From Zipacnadum sp036504235 (GTDB lineage Bacteria > Armatimonadota > Zipacnadia > Zipacnadales > Zipacnadaceae), in NCBI GenBank assembly GCA_036504235.1, contig DASXVN010000037.1, positions 1-30,188 on the forward strand: 30,188 nt of DNA. Direction: 5' to 3'. Positions 22,984-30,188 of the stretch are shown here, one piece after another. Under the pieces are notes generated by a model that searched no databases, was not told the origin of the DNA, and saw only the letters and a list, made by a program, of their open reading frames with translations. The first letter of the stretch is position 1, and each line of letters opens with the position of its first letter. The position numbers and the translations under genes were made by a program.

Positions 22984-24084
22984 GTGCAAGTTCCCTTGAT
23001 GGACCTGAAAGCCGAATACCTGGACCTGCGCGTCGAAATGCTCGAGGCCATTGACGAGGCCCTGACCAGCATGCAGCTCTTCCTGGGGCCGAATGTGCAG
23101 GCGCTGGAGAGCGAATTCGCCGAATTCTGCGGCGTCAAGCACGCCATCGGCTGCGGCAGCGGCACGGACGCCTGCTTCTTCGCGCTCAAGGCGGCCGGCG
23201 TGGGCCCCGGCGATGAGGTCATCACCGTCTCGTGGACCTTCATCGCTACGATCGCCGCCATCGTCCACACTGGGGCCACCCCGGTGCTGGTGGACATCGA
23301 GCCGCGCCATTTCAGCATGGACCCCGAGCAGGTGCGGGCGGCGATCACGCCGCGCACCAAGGCGATTATGCCGGTGCATATCTACGGTTACCCGGCGGAC
23401 ATGGGTCCCCTGCGGGAGATCGCCGAGGAGCACGGACTGGTCATCCTGGAGGACGCCTGCCAGGCGCACGGCGCGTCCTGGAACGGCCAGAAGACCGGCA
23501 CGCTGGGACTGATCGGCGCTTTTAGCTGCTACATGAGCAAGAACCTGGGGGGCTACGGCGAGGCGGGGCTGCTCACCACCAACGATGACGCGGTGGCCGA
23601 CCAGTTGCGGCTGCTGCGCAACCACGGCTACGCCGGCAAGTACGAGCACGCCCTGCTGGGCTACAACAGCCGCCTGGATGAGATTCAGGCGGCGATCCTC
23701 CGGATCAAGCTGGACCGGCTGCCCGCGTCCATGGCGATCCGCCGCGAGCAGGCCGCCATGTACCACCAACTCCTGGCGGACACGCCGCTGACCCTGCCCC
23801 AGGAGGACCCCGGGTTCGAGCACTGCTGGTACATGTTCAACACCCGCGCCCCGCGCCGCGACGAGCTGGCGGCCTTCCTGGCCGACCGCTGCATCGCGAC
23901 CGCCCAGCACTACGTGCACCCGGCCCACCATCAGCCGGCCTGCGCGCCGTACGGGCTCAACGAGCTCAACCTGCCGGAGACCGATAAAGCTTCGCAGGAG
24001 ATCCTGATTCTCCCGTGCCATCCGTACCTGAGCGAGGCGCAGATTCGCTTCGTCGCCGAGAGCGTCAAGGAGTTTTACGGGTAG
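22984..24084 (+). CDS. DegT/DnrJ/EryC1/StrS-family aminotransferase
   Basis: A 366-residue PLP enzyme of the sugar aminotransferase family, which usually adds an amino group to a nucleotide-linked keto sugar. VQVPLMDLKAEYLDLR is the standard N-terminus; SGTDACFFALKAAGV holds the PLP phosphate-binding region, LEDACQAHGASW the Asp that contacts the pyridine nitrogen, and SCYMSKNLGGYGEAG the Schiff-base Lys186. The C-terminal half is complete. I start at GTG 22984 because AAGGAA lies 10 bases before it and the sequence then aligns with the usual 'kVPLlDLkaqY' start; GTG 22933 would add 17 unlikely residues. It leads a same-strand run of five genes; with a Gfo/Idh/MocA oxidoreductase further down it could make or remodel an amino sugar. 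The exact sugar is unknown. Confidence 0.92.
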   Translation: MQVPLMDLKAEYLDLRVEMLEAIDEALTSMQLFLGPNVQALESEFAEFCGVKHAIGCGSGTDACFFALKAAGVGPGDEVITVSWTFIATIAAIVHTGATPVLVDIEPRHFSMDPEQVRAAITPRTKAIMPVHIYGYPADMGPLREIAEEHGLVILEDACQAHGASWNGQKTGTLGLIGAFSCYMSKNLGGYGEAGLLTTNDDAVADQLRLLRNHGYAGKYEHALLGYNSRLDEIQAAILRIKLDRLPASMAIRREQAAMYHQLLADTPLTLPQEDPGFEHCWYMFNTRAPRRDELAAFLADRCIATAQHYVHPAHHQPACAPYGLNELNLPETDKASQEILILPCHPYLSEAQIRFVAESVKEFYG

Positions 24085-24161
24085 AGGGCGAACGGCCCGG
24101 CGGCGAGGCGCACACCCGCGCCTCGCCTCGTGCTCGCAATCTTCTGCCAGGTGAACTCCCT

Positions 24162-26426
24162 ATGCTCCCGACCGTGACCGTGTCGGTTTCCGGCGCCCGG
24201 ACGCACTCGCTTGCCTTCACCCCCACCGCCGCCGGCGGCGGCTCCCTCGCGCTCGACCTCCCCGCCGGGCTCTACCAGTTCTCAGTGGTCGCGGACGCGC
24301 GCGACTTTGACTGGGACAGCCTCTATGAGGTGCTCAACAAATTCCACAACGTGGACCAGCGCACCGGGCCGTGGGATTTCTCCATCAATAACGAAAATCG
24401 CCCGCTGGTGCCCGCCTACTGGGTCAGCCTGAACGGCCGGCGGGTCGGCCTGTGGTTCTTCCAGCGCGTCTCGCTGGAGGACCTCGCGGCCCGGCGCTTC
24501 CGGGGGAGCTTTGCTTTCTACTGGCCCGGCGGCCCCGGCGCCCTGGAGATTACCCCCCAGCGCGAGTTCACCCTCCGCTGGCAGTCCGCGGTGCTGGAGT
24601 CCGACCCCCAGGACACGCTGCTGCCCGCCTTGCCCCCGCTGGGCGACCCCGCCACCGACTCCCCCGCCGCGCAGTGGTCCCGGCCGGAGTACTGGGCGAG
24701 ACTCCGCGCGGCCCTGGCCGACACCCACGCGCTGTACCGCGAGCCGCTGCGGAAAGCCTGCGACTGGGTGCTGACCGCCGGGCAGGGCGGGGATGACGAG
24801 GTGCTGCAAAACCGCCTCGGCGACCACGACTCCCTCCTGATCTGCCTGCTGCTGGCCGGCCACTACCTGGAGGACCGGCCCGACATGATCGCGGCGGCCC
24901 TGGCGCTGGTGGAGGAGTACGTGGCACGGGAGTCCTGGGGCAACCCGGACCCGGAGGGCTACGCGCACGACGGCGACATGGGCGCCGGGAGCGCGATGCT
25001 GGGGCTGGCCTGGGCCTACCACGCGCTGGCCGCGGAGCTGGGTCCCGAGCGGCGCGCGCGGGTGCTGGACAAGCTGCGCTACCATGGGCAAGCCTTCTTC
25101 GAGCTAGCGCTGCTCAACCGCGACTACTGGGGCGGCTCGGTGCTTCAGGACCACGGGCGGCGCGCCCTGTTCCCCTTCGGCGCCGCAGCCCTGCATCTGC
25201 TGGGGATTCTCCCCGAGGCCGAACTCTGGGCGCGCTGGACTCTCCCGCGCCTGCAGCGGTCGCTCGACGCCCAGCCGCTGGACGGAGCGCTGCCGCTCAG
25301 CTCCTACCAGAGCCTGTACCTTTATCTCGACTACACCATGCACTACCGCGAGACGCTGCTGGCGCTGGGCGGGGAGGACCTTCTCGACCACCCCACTTTC
25401 CCGCTCCTCGTGGACTACACGGCGGCGGTGCTGTCCGCGGACGAGCACGGGATGCTGATCAGCGGCCTGGGCGACCGGCTGCCGCTGCTGGGCGGAGCGG
25501 CGTTCCTCAACCGCGCGGCGCAGAAGTGGGACGACCCTCGGGCCGCGTACCTGCAGGAGCGCGTGCTGGAGCTAGACCTAGCGTTCACCCACCCCTCGGC
25601 CTGTAATGCCCACTATCTGAACGCGATCTGGGGGCTGATGACCTACGAGCCGCGCCCGGCGGCGATGACTCGCCCGCCGCGCGCGCTGACGCACTTCGCC
25701 GACTCCGGCCTGGCCCACTGGCGTGACGACGAGCATGAGGTGGCGCTGGCCGTCCGCTGCGCCCCCTGGACCGGCTGGTCGGCCTATCCGCTGGCCCCTG
25801 GCCCCTGCGACCGGCTCAACTCCGTGCCCGCCAGCGGCCATTTCGACGTCTTCGTCGGCGACACCCCGCGGCTGCTCGCCCCCGATAGCGGCTACCGACT
25901 GCACTCCCGCCTGCGCAGCGTGCTGTTGGTGGACGGGCGCGGGCAGGTTGGCGATATCGGCTATCCCATGTCCATACCGTCCTACCGCTGGCCCGGCGAG
26001 CAGATCGAATCCGTGCGCTGGGAGGAAGCCACCCAGACCGGCCTGATCCGGCTGAACCTGGCGCCGGCTTATCCGGCGGAGGCCGGAGTCGCCGCCTACA
26101 CGCGGGAGTTCCTGCTCTACCCGGAGCGCCGGCTGGTGCTGCGCGACACCGTGACCCTGGACGCGCCGCGCCCGCTGAGCTGGCTGTTCCAGGGCCGCCG
26201 CGACCGAGGTGTGGCGCTGGCGGGCCTCACCGGGAGCTTCGGCCCGGACCCGGCGTTGCACCTCACCCCGCGCGAGCCGGAGGTGGCGCTGACCGCGACG
26301 GTAGCCGAAACGCCGGTGGTCTTCTCCTACTCCAGCGCCAGCGGCTTCGGCCGCTTCGACCACGTGCGCTACGACACCGTCGCGCCGGTAGACCGCGTCT
26401 GCTTGGAGTTTGAGCTGCGCTGGTAA
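24162..26426 (+). CDS. Heparinase II/III-like protein
   Basis: A 754-residue protein resembling heparinase II/III-type polysaccharide lyases, which cleave uronic-acid polymers by beta-elimination. An N-terminal beta-rich part (about 1-150) is followed by an alpha/alpha toroid-like region (about 190-500: DHDSLLICLLLAGHYLED, GDMGAGSAMLGLAWAYHAL, NRDYWGGSVLQDHGRRALF, SYQSLYLYLDYTMHYRE), then a beta-sandwich (about 520-754) with FDVFVGDTPRLLAPDSGYR and YTREFLLYPERRLVLRDTV, a pattern common in this family. No signal peptide is seen, so the place of action is unclear. The catalytic residues are not assigned with confidence. ATG 24162 follows CAGGTGA, 77 bases after the aminotransferase stop. The earlier in-frame start lies in the overlapping gene. 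Confidence 0.72.
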   Translation: MLPTVTVSVSGARTHSLAFTPTAAGGGSLALDLPAGLYQFSVVADARDFDWDSLYEVLNKFHNVDQRTGPWDFSINNENRPLVPAYWVSLNGRRVGLWFFQRVSLEDLAARRFRGSFAFYWPGGPGALEITPQREFTLRWQSAVLESDPQDTLLPALPPLGDPATDSPAAQWSRPEYWARLRAALADTHALYREPLRKACDWVLTAGQGGDDEVLQNRLGDHDSLLICLLLAGHYLEDRPDMIAAALALVEEYVARESWGNPDPEGYAHDGDMGAGSAMLGLAWAYHALAAELGPERRARVLDKLRYHGQAFFELALLNRDYWGGSVLQDHGRRALFPFGAAALHLLGILPEAELWARWTLPRLQRSLDAQPLDGALPLSSYQSLYLYLDYTMHYRETLLALGGEDLLDHPTFPLLVDYTAAVLSADEHGMLISGLGDRLPLLGGAAFLNRAAQKWDDPRAAYLQERVLELDLAFTHPSACNAHYLNAIWGLMTYEPRPAAMTRPPRALTHFADSGLAHWRDDEHEVALAVRCAPWTGWSAYPLAPGPCDRLNSVPASGHFDVFVGDTPRLLAPDSGYRLHSRLRSVLLVDGRGQVGDIGYPMSIPSYRWPGEQIESVRWEEATQTGLIRLNLAPAYPAEAGVAAYTREFLLYPERRLVLRDTVTLDAPRPLSWLFQGRRDRGVALAGLTGSFGPDPALHLTPREPEVALTATVAETPVVFSYSSASGFGRFDHVRYDTVAPVDRVCLEFELRW

Positions 26427-26442
26427 GGCCTCCCCGGGGCGC

Positions 26443-26471
26443 TTGTGTCCGCCGCCAGTTGGGCCTATAAT
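26443..26471 (+). promoter_or_regulatory. Promoter abutting the GspG-like start (probable leaderless mRNA)
   Basis: TTGTGT (26443-26448), a 17-base spacer and a perfect TATAAT (26466-26471). The usual start point 6-8 bases further is at or next to the ATG at 26479, and there is no ribosome site in the 7 bases between. Confidence 0.75.
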
Positions 26472-26478
26472 CTTGTCG

Positions 26479-26958
26479 ATGAAGCCGATTTCGCCCCATG
26501 TTGGCCCGCGCATCGCAGCCGCCGCCTGGGAGATCCTCGCCCTGGTGGCGGTCGTGGCGGCGCTGGTGGTCGGCGGCCGCTTTCTGCTGGCCTCGGAGAG
26601 CGCCGCGGATGCCCACGCCGTGACGGTCAAGCGCATGGAGACCGTGATCGAGGCGCTGACCAAGTACGCGGTGGACAACGGCGGCGTGTTCCCCGGCTCC
26701 AAGCTAGGCCTACGCGCCTTGCTGGAGGAGCCCACCGAGCGCCGCCCGGTCAACTGGCGCGGACCGTACCTCAAGGACGCCACGGCGCTGCGCGATGCCT
26801 GGGGGCGCGATTTCCGCTACGTGGCCCCCGGCGCGGGCAACCCGGCTCGGCCCTATGATTTGTGGAGCCTGGGCGCGGAGGGCCGCGAGGGCGGCCAGCT
26901 TCAGGACACCGATATTCTCTCCTGGGACAAGACCACCTGGCTGCCGCCCCGCCCCTGA
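26479..26958 (+). CDS. GspG-like pseudopilin with degenerate leader
   Basis: A 159-residue protein related to the type II secretion major pseudopilin GspG. The C-terminal part follows the family closely: ALTKYAVDNGGVFPGSKLGLRALLEEP (pieces of the 'l..Y..dnG.yP....GL..L' pattern), NWRGPYLKD, DAWGRDFRYVAPG, and DLWSLGAEGREGGQL...DIL.W, the calcium-loop region. The N-terminus, MKPISPHVGPRIAAAAWEIL then ALVAVVAALVV, keeps the hydrophobic helix and Glu at +5, but has Ala rather than Gly at the expected -1 cleavage position. It may be poorly cleaved or simply membrane-anchored. ATG 26479 lacks a ribosome site and sits right after a TATAAT, so it is probably leaderless. It ends 11 bases before the next gene. 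Confidence 0.82.
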   Translation: MKPISPHVGPRIAAAAWEILALVAVVAALVVGGRFLLASESAADAHAVTVKRMETVIEALTKYAVDNGGVFPGSKLGLRALLEEPTERRPVNWRGPYLKDATALRDAWGRDFRYVAPGAGNPARPYDLWSLGAEGREGGQLQDTDILSWDKTTWLPPRP

Positions 26959-26969
26959 AGGAGCCTCTT

Positions 26970-29165
26970 GTGAGCCGACCCCGTCGTTTGCTTCCCGTCT
27001 TGCTGCTGCTACTCGCGCCCACGCTGGCGCTCGCCGCGGAGCGCGTGAGCTTACCGCTGGACCAGCCGTGGCGTGCCGCCGCCGGCCTGCTGCCCGGCGC
27101 GCTGGCCGAGCAATATACCGCCTACCATGTCACCGTCCTGCCCAAAAACGGCGGCCTGCGCTGGGTGTTTACGCCGAAGCAGGACCATGCCGAGCTGATG
27201 ATCCCGGGGCCGCCGCCGGCAGCCAGCGACTTCGCCCTGACGCTTTCGCTCGCGAGTGGCGACCCCGCTACGGTAGGACTGGAGGCGTTCGGCGGCGATT
27301 GGGTGCAGCGCACCTCACCGCAGTATCTCCCGCGCGGGGAGCCAGTCACCCTGTCTGTTTCTCCCAAACGCCAACCCCTCCACTTGGGGATTCTCTTGGT
27401 CGAACTCAAACCGGGACAGAAGTATGTGGTCGATGTTCTGAAGGCAGACTACGCGCCCTCGGCGGCTGCCCCGCCCCGACCTGAACTGCCCCCCGCGGCG
27501 TTAGCGCAGCAGCAGCCGGAACCGCTCTTGCGCCCGGACCTCCTCCCGGCTCCGGAAGCGCTCCACCGCCTGCCGGCAGCCGCCGCCTTCTCGCCATACG
27601 GGCGCAGCGCGGACGTCTGGCTCGCTCCCGACCAGTGGGACTATAGCGACCTGGACGCCCGGTTGGCGGCGTTGCTGACCGCTGACCCCACGGCGCAGAT
27701 CCTCGTGCAAGTGGAGCTGGACAGCCCCCCCTGGTGGGACGCCGCGCATCCCGATCAGCTCGCTCCCGCGCCGACTACGGGGCCGGAGTTGGAGGCGGAG
27801 CGCAAGCTCACCCACGCCTCCTGGTACTCGCCGATGTGGCAAGCGGCCGCCCGCGACGCGCTGCAACGGCTGGTCAAGCATGTGGAGGCGCTGCCCGGGG
27901 GCGCGCACGTTTTCGCCTACGAGTTGCAGTCGGGCCGCGGCGGGCGCTGGGCGCCCTGGAACCAGACCGCCGCCTGCCTGGAGAACTCGCCCGCGCTGCA
28001 GACCGCCTACCGGGCCTGGCTGCAGCACAAGTATGGCGACCTGGCCGCGCTACGCGTCGCCTGGGGGCAGCCCCGGCAGCCCTGGCCCAACTCGCCGGAG
28101 GTCAAGGCCGGCTACATCCTGACCCAGTGGGCGCAGATCAAGCCGCCCGCCGCGTCGGCGCTGCTGGGGGCCGCCGGGCCGAGCCTCTACGACCCCTCCG
28201 GCCAGGAGCATCTCGCCGACTACCAGCGCTTTCTGGGTGACTCCACCGCCGACACGATTCTCAGCCTGGTGAAAGCAGGCCGCGCTGCCAGCACGGGTCG
28301 CCAGTGGGGAGCCTGCTACGGCGGGCTGCTCTGGTGGCCGACAGACGAGTGGGCGCCCTCCCTGAGCGGCGGGCTGGGCCTGAGCAAGCTGCTGGCCGGC
28401 CCTGACCTGGACTTCCTGACCGGCCCGCCGGAGGCGCCCGTTGCGGTCACCGGACTGGCCGGCTCGGTGCGGCAACACGGCAAAGTCTGGCTGGAGCAGC
28501 CGGCGGCGGGCGTGGCCCCCGCCCCCGCCCCGGAGCCGGGCGTCCTGGCCCCCGCGGTCTACGTGGTGGACGAGGCCAGCCTGGCGCATCTCGGTCCCGG
28601 CGCGGACCTGGAGCGGACCACGCTCCAGGAGCAGGCCGCGCAACTGACCGCCAGCGAGATTCCCTGGGAGGGGTGGCTGCTCGGCGACCTGCCGGCGGCG
28701 CCCGACAACCGCCGGCTGTACGTGATGGCCGCCACCTACTACCTGCCCGACCGGGTGCGCGCCGCGCTGGAGAATCACCTGCATCGGCCGGGGACGGCGA
28801 CGGTGTGGCTGTACGCGCCGGCCGCGCTGGACGGCGGCTATATTGACCCCAGCGCCATCTTCCGGCTGACCGGAATCAAGACCACCCTCTACACTTCCGG
28901 GGGTAGTCTGCGGGTAACTCTGCCCGCCGGCGACCCGCTGCTGACGCCCGACCAGACCGAGCCGCTGGTGTTCGGCCCGCAGGACCCCGTGCAGCCGCGC
29001 CTGGTGCTGATCGGCGGCGCGGAAGCGGCGGGCACCGTGGCCGACAGTGGCTGGGGCGCGCTCGGCGTGCGCCGCGACCACGGCGCGATCATCGTCTACA
29101 GCGCCGCCCCGGGCCTCCCGGCTGCGGTCCTGCGCAATCTGCTCACTGCCACCGCCAATCCCTAG
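26970..29165 (+). CDS. Exported GH42-like glycoside hydrolase-type protein
   Basis: A 731-residue exported protein. A signal peptide (about 1-22, VSRPRRLLPVLLLLLAPTLA) is followed by a beta-rich region (about 25-190), then a TIM-barrel-like part resembling GH42 beta-galactosidases (about 205-480: ILVQVELDSPPWW, SWYSPMWQAAARDALQRL, HVFAYELQSGRGGRW, LDFLTGPPEAPV) and a glutamine-amidotransferase-like region near 520-620. The barrel's usual 'GNxxxGEW' acid position reads QSGRGGRW, so the catalytic acid seems lost or displaced; activity is doubtful. It starts with GTG 26970, preceded by GAAGGAG, 11 bases after the GspG-like stop. A secreted glycan-binding or degraded hydrolase in a polysaccharide operon is the best reading. 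Confidence 0.72.
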   Translation: MSRPRRLLPVLLLLLAPTLALAAERVSLPLDQPWRAAAGLLPGALAEQYTAYHVTVLPKNGGLRWVFTPKQDHAELMIPGPPPAASDFALTLSLASGDPATVGLEAFGGDWVQRTSPQYLPRGEPVTLSVSPKRQPLHLGILLVELKPGQKYVVDVLKADYAPSAAAPPRPELPPAALAQQQPEPLLRPDLLPAPEALHRLPAAAAFSPYGRSADVWLAPDQWDYSDLDARLAALLTADPTAQILVQVELDSPPWWDAAHPDQLAPAPTTGPELEAERKLTHASWYSPMWQAAARDALQRLVKHVEALPGGAHVFAYELQSGRGGRWAPWNQTAACLENSPALQTAYRAWLQHKYGDLAALRVAWGQPRQPWPNSPEVKAGYILTQWAQIKPPAASALLGAAGPSLYDPSGQEHLADYQRFLGDSTADTILSLVKAGRAASTGRQWGACYGGLLWWPTDEWAPSLSGGLGLSKLLAGPDLDFLTGPPEAPVAVTGLAGSVRQHGKVWLEQPAAGVAPAPAPEPGVLAPAVYVVDEASLAHLGPGADLERTTLQEQAAQLTASEIPWEGWLLGDLPAAPDNRRLYVMAATYYLPDRVRAALENHLHRPGTATVWLYAPAALDGGYIDPSAIFRLTGIKTTLYTSGGSLRVTLPAGDPLLTPDQTEPLVFGPQDPVQPRLVLIGGAEAAGTVADSGWGALGVRRDHGAIIVYSAAPGLPAAVLRNLLTATANP

Positions 29166-29177
29166 CCGCCGCTCTCC

Positions 29178-29199
29178 CGTAGGGGCGGAAGTGCAGGTT
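29178..29199. repeat. Partial CGTAGGGGCGG repeat
   Basis: This 22-nt stretch, just past the GH42-like stop, resembles 16790-16812. It lies in the 73-nt gap before the oxidoreductase gene. Confidence 0.6.
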
Positions 29200-29238
29200 C
29201 GCAAGTCTCTGCCAATCGTCCGCCAGGAGTTGACCGTC

Positions 29239-30153
29239 ATGATCAAGCTCGGCCTGATTGACCTGTGCACCTCCCACTGCGAGGCGTGGCTGCCGCTATT
29301 GCGGGAGATGGAGGGGGTGGAGGTTACCGCGGTCGCTGACACCGGGGGCTGTCGCCCGCCCGATTTCGTCAAGGAATATGCGGAGAAATTCGGCATTCCG
29401 CACGTCTGCGCGGACGCCGAGGAGGTCGCCGAGCTGACCGACGCGGGGATCGTGTGGAGCGCCAACTGGGGCTTTCACCTGCCCCACGCCCGGCCCTATC
29501 TGGAGCGCGGCAAGCCCGTGTTCATCGACAAGCCCGCCGTGGGCAACCTGCGCGAGCTGAACGAGTTGCTCTACCTGCAGGCGCGCCACGGGAGCCTGGT
29601 GATGACCGGCTCCTCCTGCCGCTATGCCTACGAGGTCCAGGAGCTGATCGCGCGGCGCGAGGAAATCGGCGAGGTGATCACGGTCTGGGCGCAGGGCCCC
29701 GGGGACTTCTTCAGCTACGGCATCCACACGGTGGAGATGTTCCAGGGCTACCTGGGGCCGGGCGCGCGGTTCGTGCGGCACGTCGGCGCGCAGGGCGATA
29801 CCGACGTCTTCCTGTGCCAGTACACCGAGGGCCCGGCGGTCTTCTACCAACTCGGCTCGCCGCACCGCACCTGGCGGCTGCTGCTCAACTCGGCCAGCGG
29901 CCTGCACGAGGCCACGCTGGACCCCAGCCGCATCTACCAGGCGCTGATCGAGAAGTTCGTCGCCGCGATCCGCGAGGGCACGCCGCCCTGGCCCCTGGAG
30001 GCCCAGCTGGAGTGCATAAAAATCGCCCTCGCCGCCCGGATAGCCAGGCGGGAGGGCGGGGATATCTACCTCAGCGACCTGCCCGAGGCGGAATACTTCG
30101 ACGCGGGCCCCTTCTGGGCCGAGTACGCGCGCATGCGGCAGTGCGGGAAGTAG
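29239..30153 (+). CDS. Gfo/Idh/MocA-family oxidoreductase
   Basis: A 304-residue oxidoreductase of the Gfo/Idh/MocA family, which usually acts on sugars or sugar acids with NAD(P). The Rossmann half runs from MIKLGLIDLCTSHCEAW to about residue 115 with the DKP motif (IDKPAVG, Lys98); the dimerisation/substrate half includes SYGIHTVEMFQGYLG, with the His normally near the active site. The usual GxGxxG loop is absent: the first turn reads GLIDLCTSH, so nucleotide binding may differ or be lost. ATG 29239 follows CAGGAG. It is the last gene of the 22984-30153 run and would fit an amino-sugar or uronate pathway with the aminotransferase. The exact reaction is unknown. Confidence 0.85.
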   Translation: MIKLGLIDLCTSHCEAWLPLLREMEGVEVTAVADTGGCRPPDFVKEYAEKFGIPHVCADAEEVAELTDAGIVWSANWGFHLPHARPYLERGKPVFIDKPAVGNLRELNELLYLQARHGSLVMTGSSCRYAYEVQELIARREEIGEVITVWAQGPGDFFSYGIHTVEMFQGYLGPGARFVRHVGAQGDTDVFLCQYTEGPAVFYQLGSPHRTWRLLLNSASGLHEATLDPSRIYQALIEKFVAAIREGTPPWPLEAQLECIKIALAARIARREGGDIYLSDLPEAEYFDAGPFWAEYARMRQCGK

Positions 30154-30173
30154 CGGCGAGGACGTCAGCCTTT

Positions 30174-30188
30174 TGTAGGGCGGGGGGG
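30174..30188. repeat. Truncated TGTAGGGCGGGGG repeat at window edge
   Basis: The first 15 bases of the repeat seen at 8841 and 22611. The window ends inside it. Confidence 0.7.

Noticed and set aside
1..30188. tRNA, rRNA, phage or transposase genes
   Set aside because: No cloverleaf, rRNA signature or integrase/transposase motif was seen on either strand.

Overview
The window is GC-rich DNA from a bacterial chromosome. I recognise or describe 21 protein-coding genes, several terminators and promoters, and many short palindromic repeats between genes. I see no tRNA, rRNA, CRISPR array, phage gene or transposase. The gene mix suggests a diderm of the Terrabacteria type, most plausibly Armatimonadota: an SLH-anchored outer-membrane barrel protein, single pseudopilins of the H-X9-DG kind, a URO-D-like protein, a TIM-barrel sugar isomerase, GH51 and GH42-like glycosidases, a heparinase-like protein, and SD-led genes alongside one apparently leaderless gene. 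The phylum is inference; no marker here proves it.

Layout. 1-280 is a cluster of palindromes. 281-2552 (+) holds an unknown gene and an enolase-superfamily enzyme. 2773-5588 (-) holds two TadG-like pilus or surface proteins, one with a von Willebrand A domain, separated by a 473-nt structured leader with its own promoter. 5866-10428 (-) is a carbohydrate or C1-type block: GH51 arabinofuranosidase, sugar isomerase, ferredoxin-nitroreductase and URO-D-like protein. 10570-12387 (-) encodes an SLH/collagen-like/beta-barrel envelope protein with a strong sigma70-type promoter. 12775-14728 holds two exported proteins of unknown role that converge on a perfect 28-nt palindromic terminator. 14964-16724 (+) is prfB, with an intact programmed +1 frameshift site, translationally coupled to an orphan 5'-nucleotidase C-terminal domain. 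16954-17991 (-) is an exported Gly/Tyr-rich protein. 18167-19596 (+) is a phospholipid synthase plus a YkuE-like phosphoesterase. 19605-21828 (-) is a compact non-homologous end-joining operon (ATP ligase, Ku, and a very acidic small protein). 21920-22543 (+) is a pseudopilin. 22984-30153 (+) is a run of five genes: DegT aminotransferase, heparinase-like protein, GspG-like pseudopilin, GH42-like exported protein and Gfo/Idh/MocA oxidoreductase.

How the genes work together. Two blocks look like saccharide processing: 5866-10428 (cytoplasmic hydrolase and isomerase) and 22984-30153 (uronic-acid or amino-sugar polysaccharide handling). Several other genes build the envelope: SLH barrel, TadG-like proteins, pseudopilins and the Gly-rich exported protein. 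The ligase-Ku-acidic operon is a minimal end-joining system.

Most worth a second look: the acidic protein at the end of the Ku/ligase operon; the SLH-collagen-barrel architecture; the prfB recoding site, which a plain ORF caller mis-annotates; a probable leaderless pseudopilin gene with a degenerate leader; and a family of nested intergenic repeats, one copy of which carries a clean 26-nt insertion and another of which supplies the stop codon of the GH51 gene.
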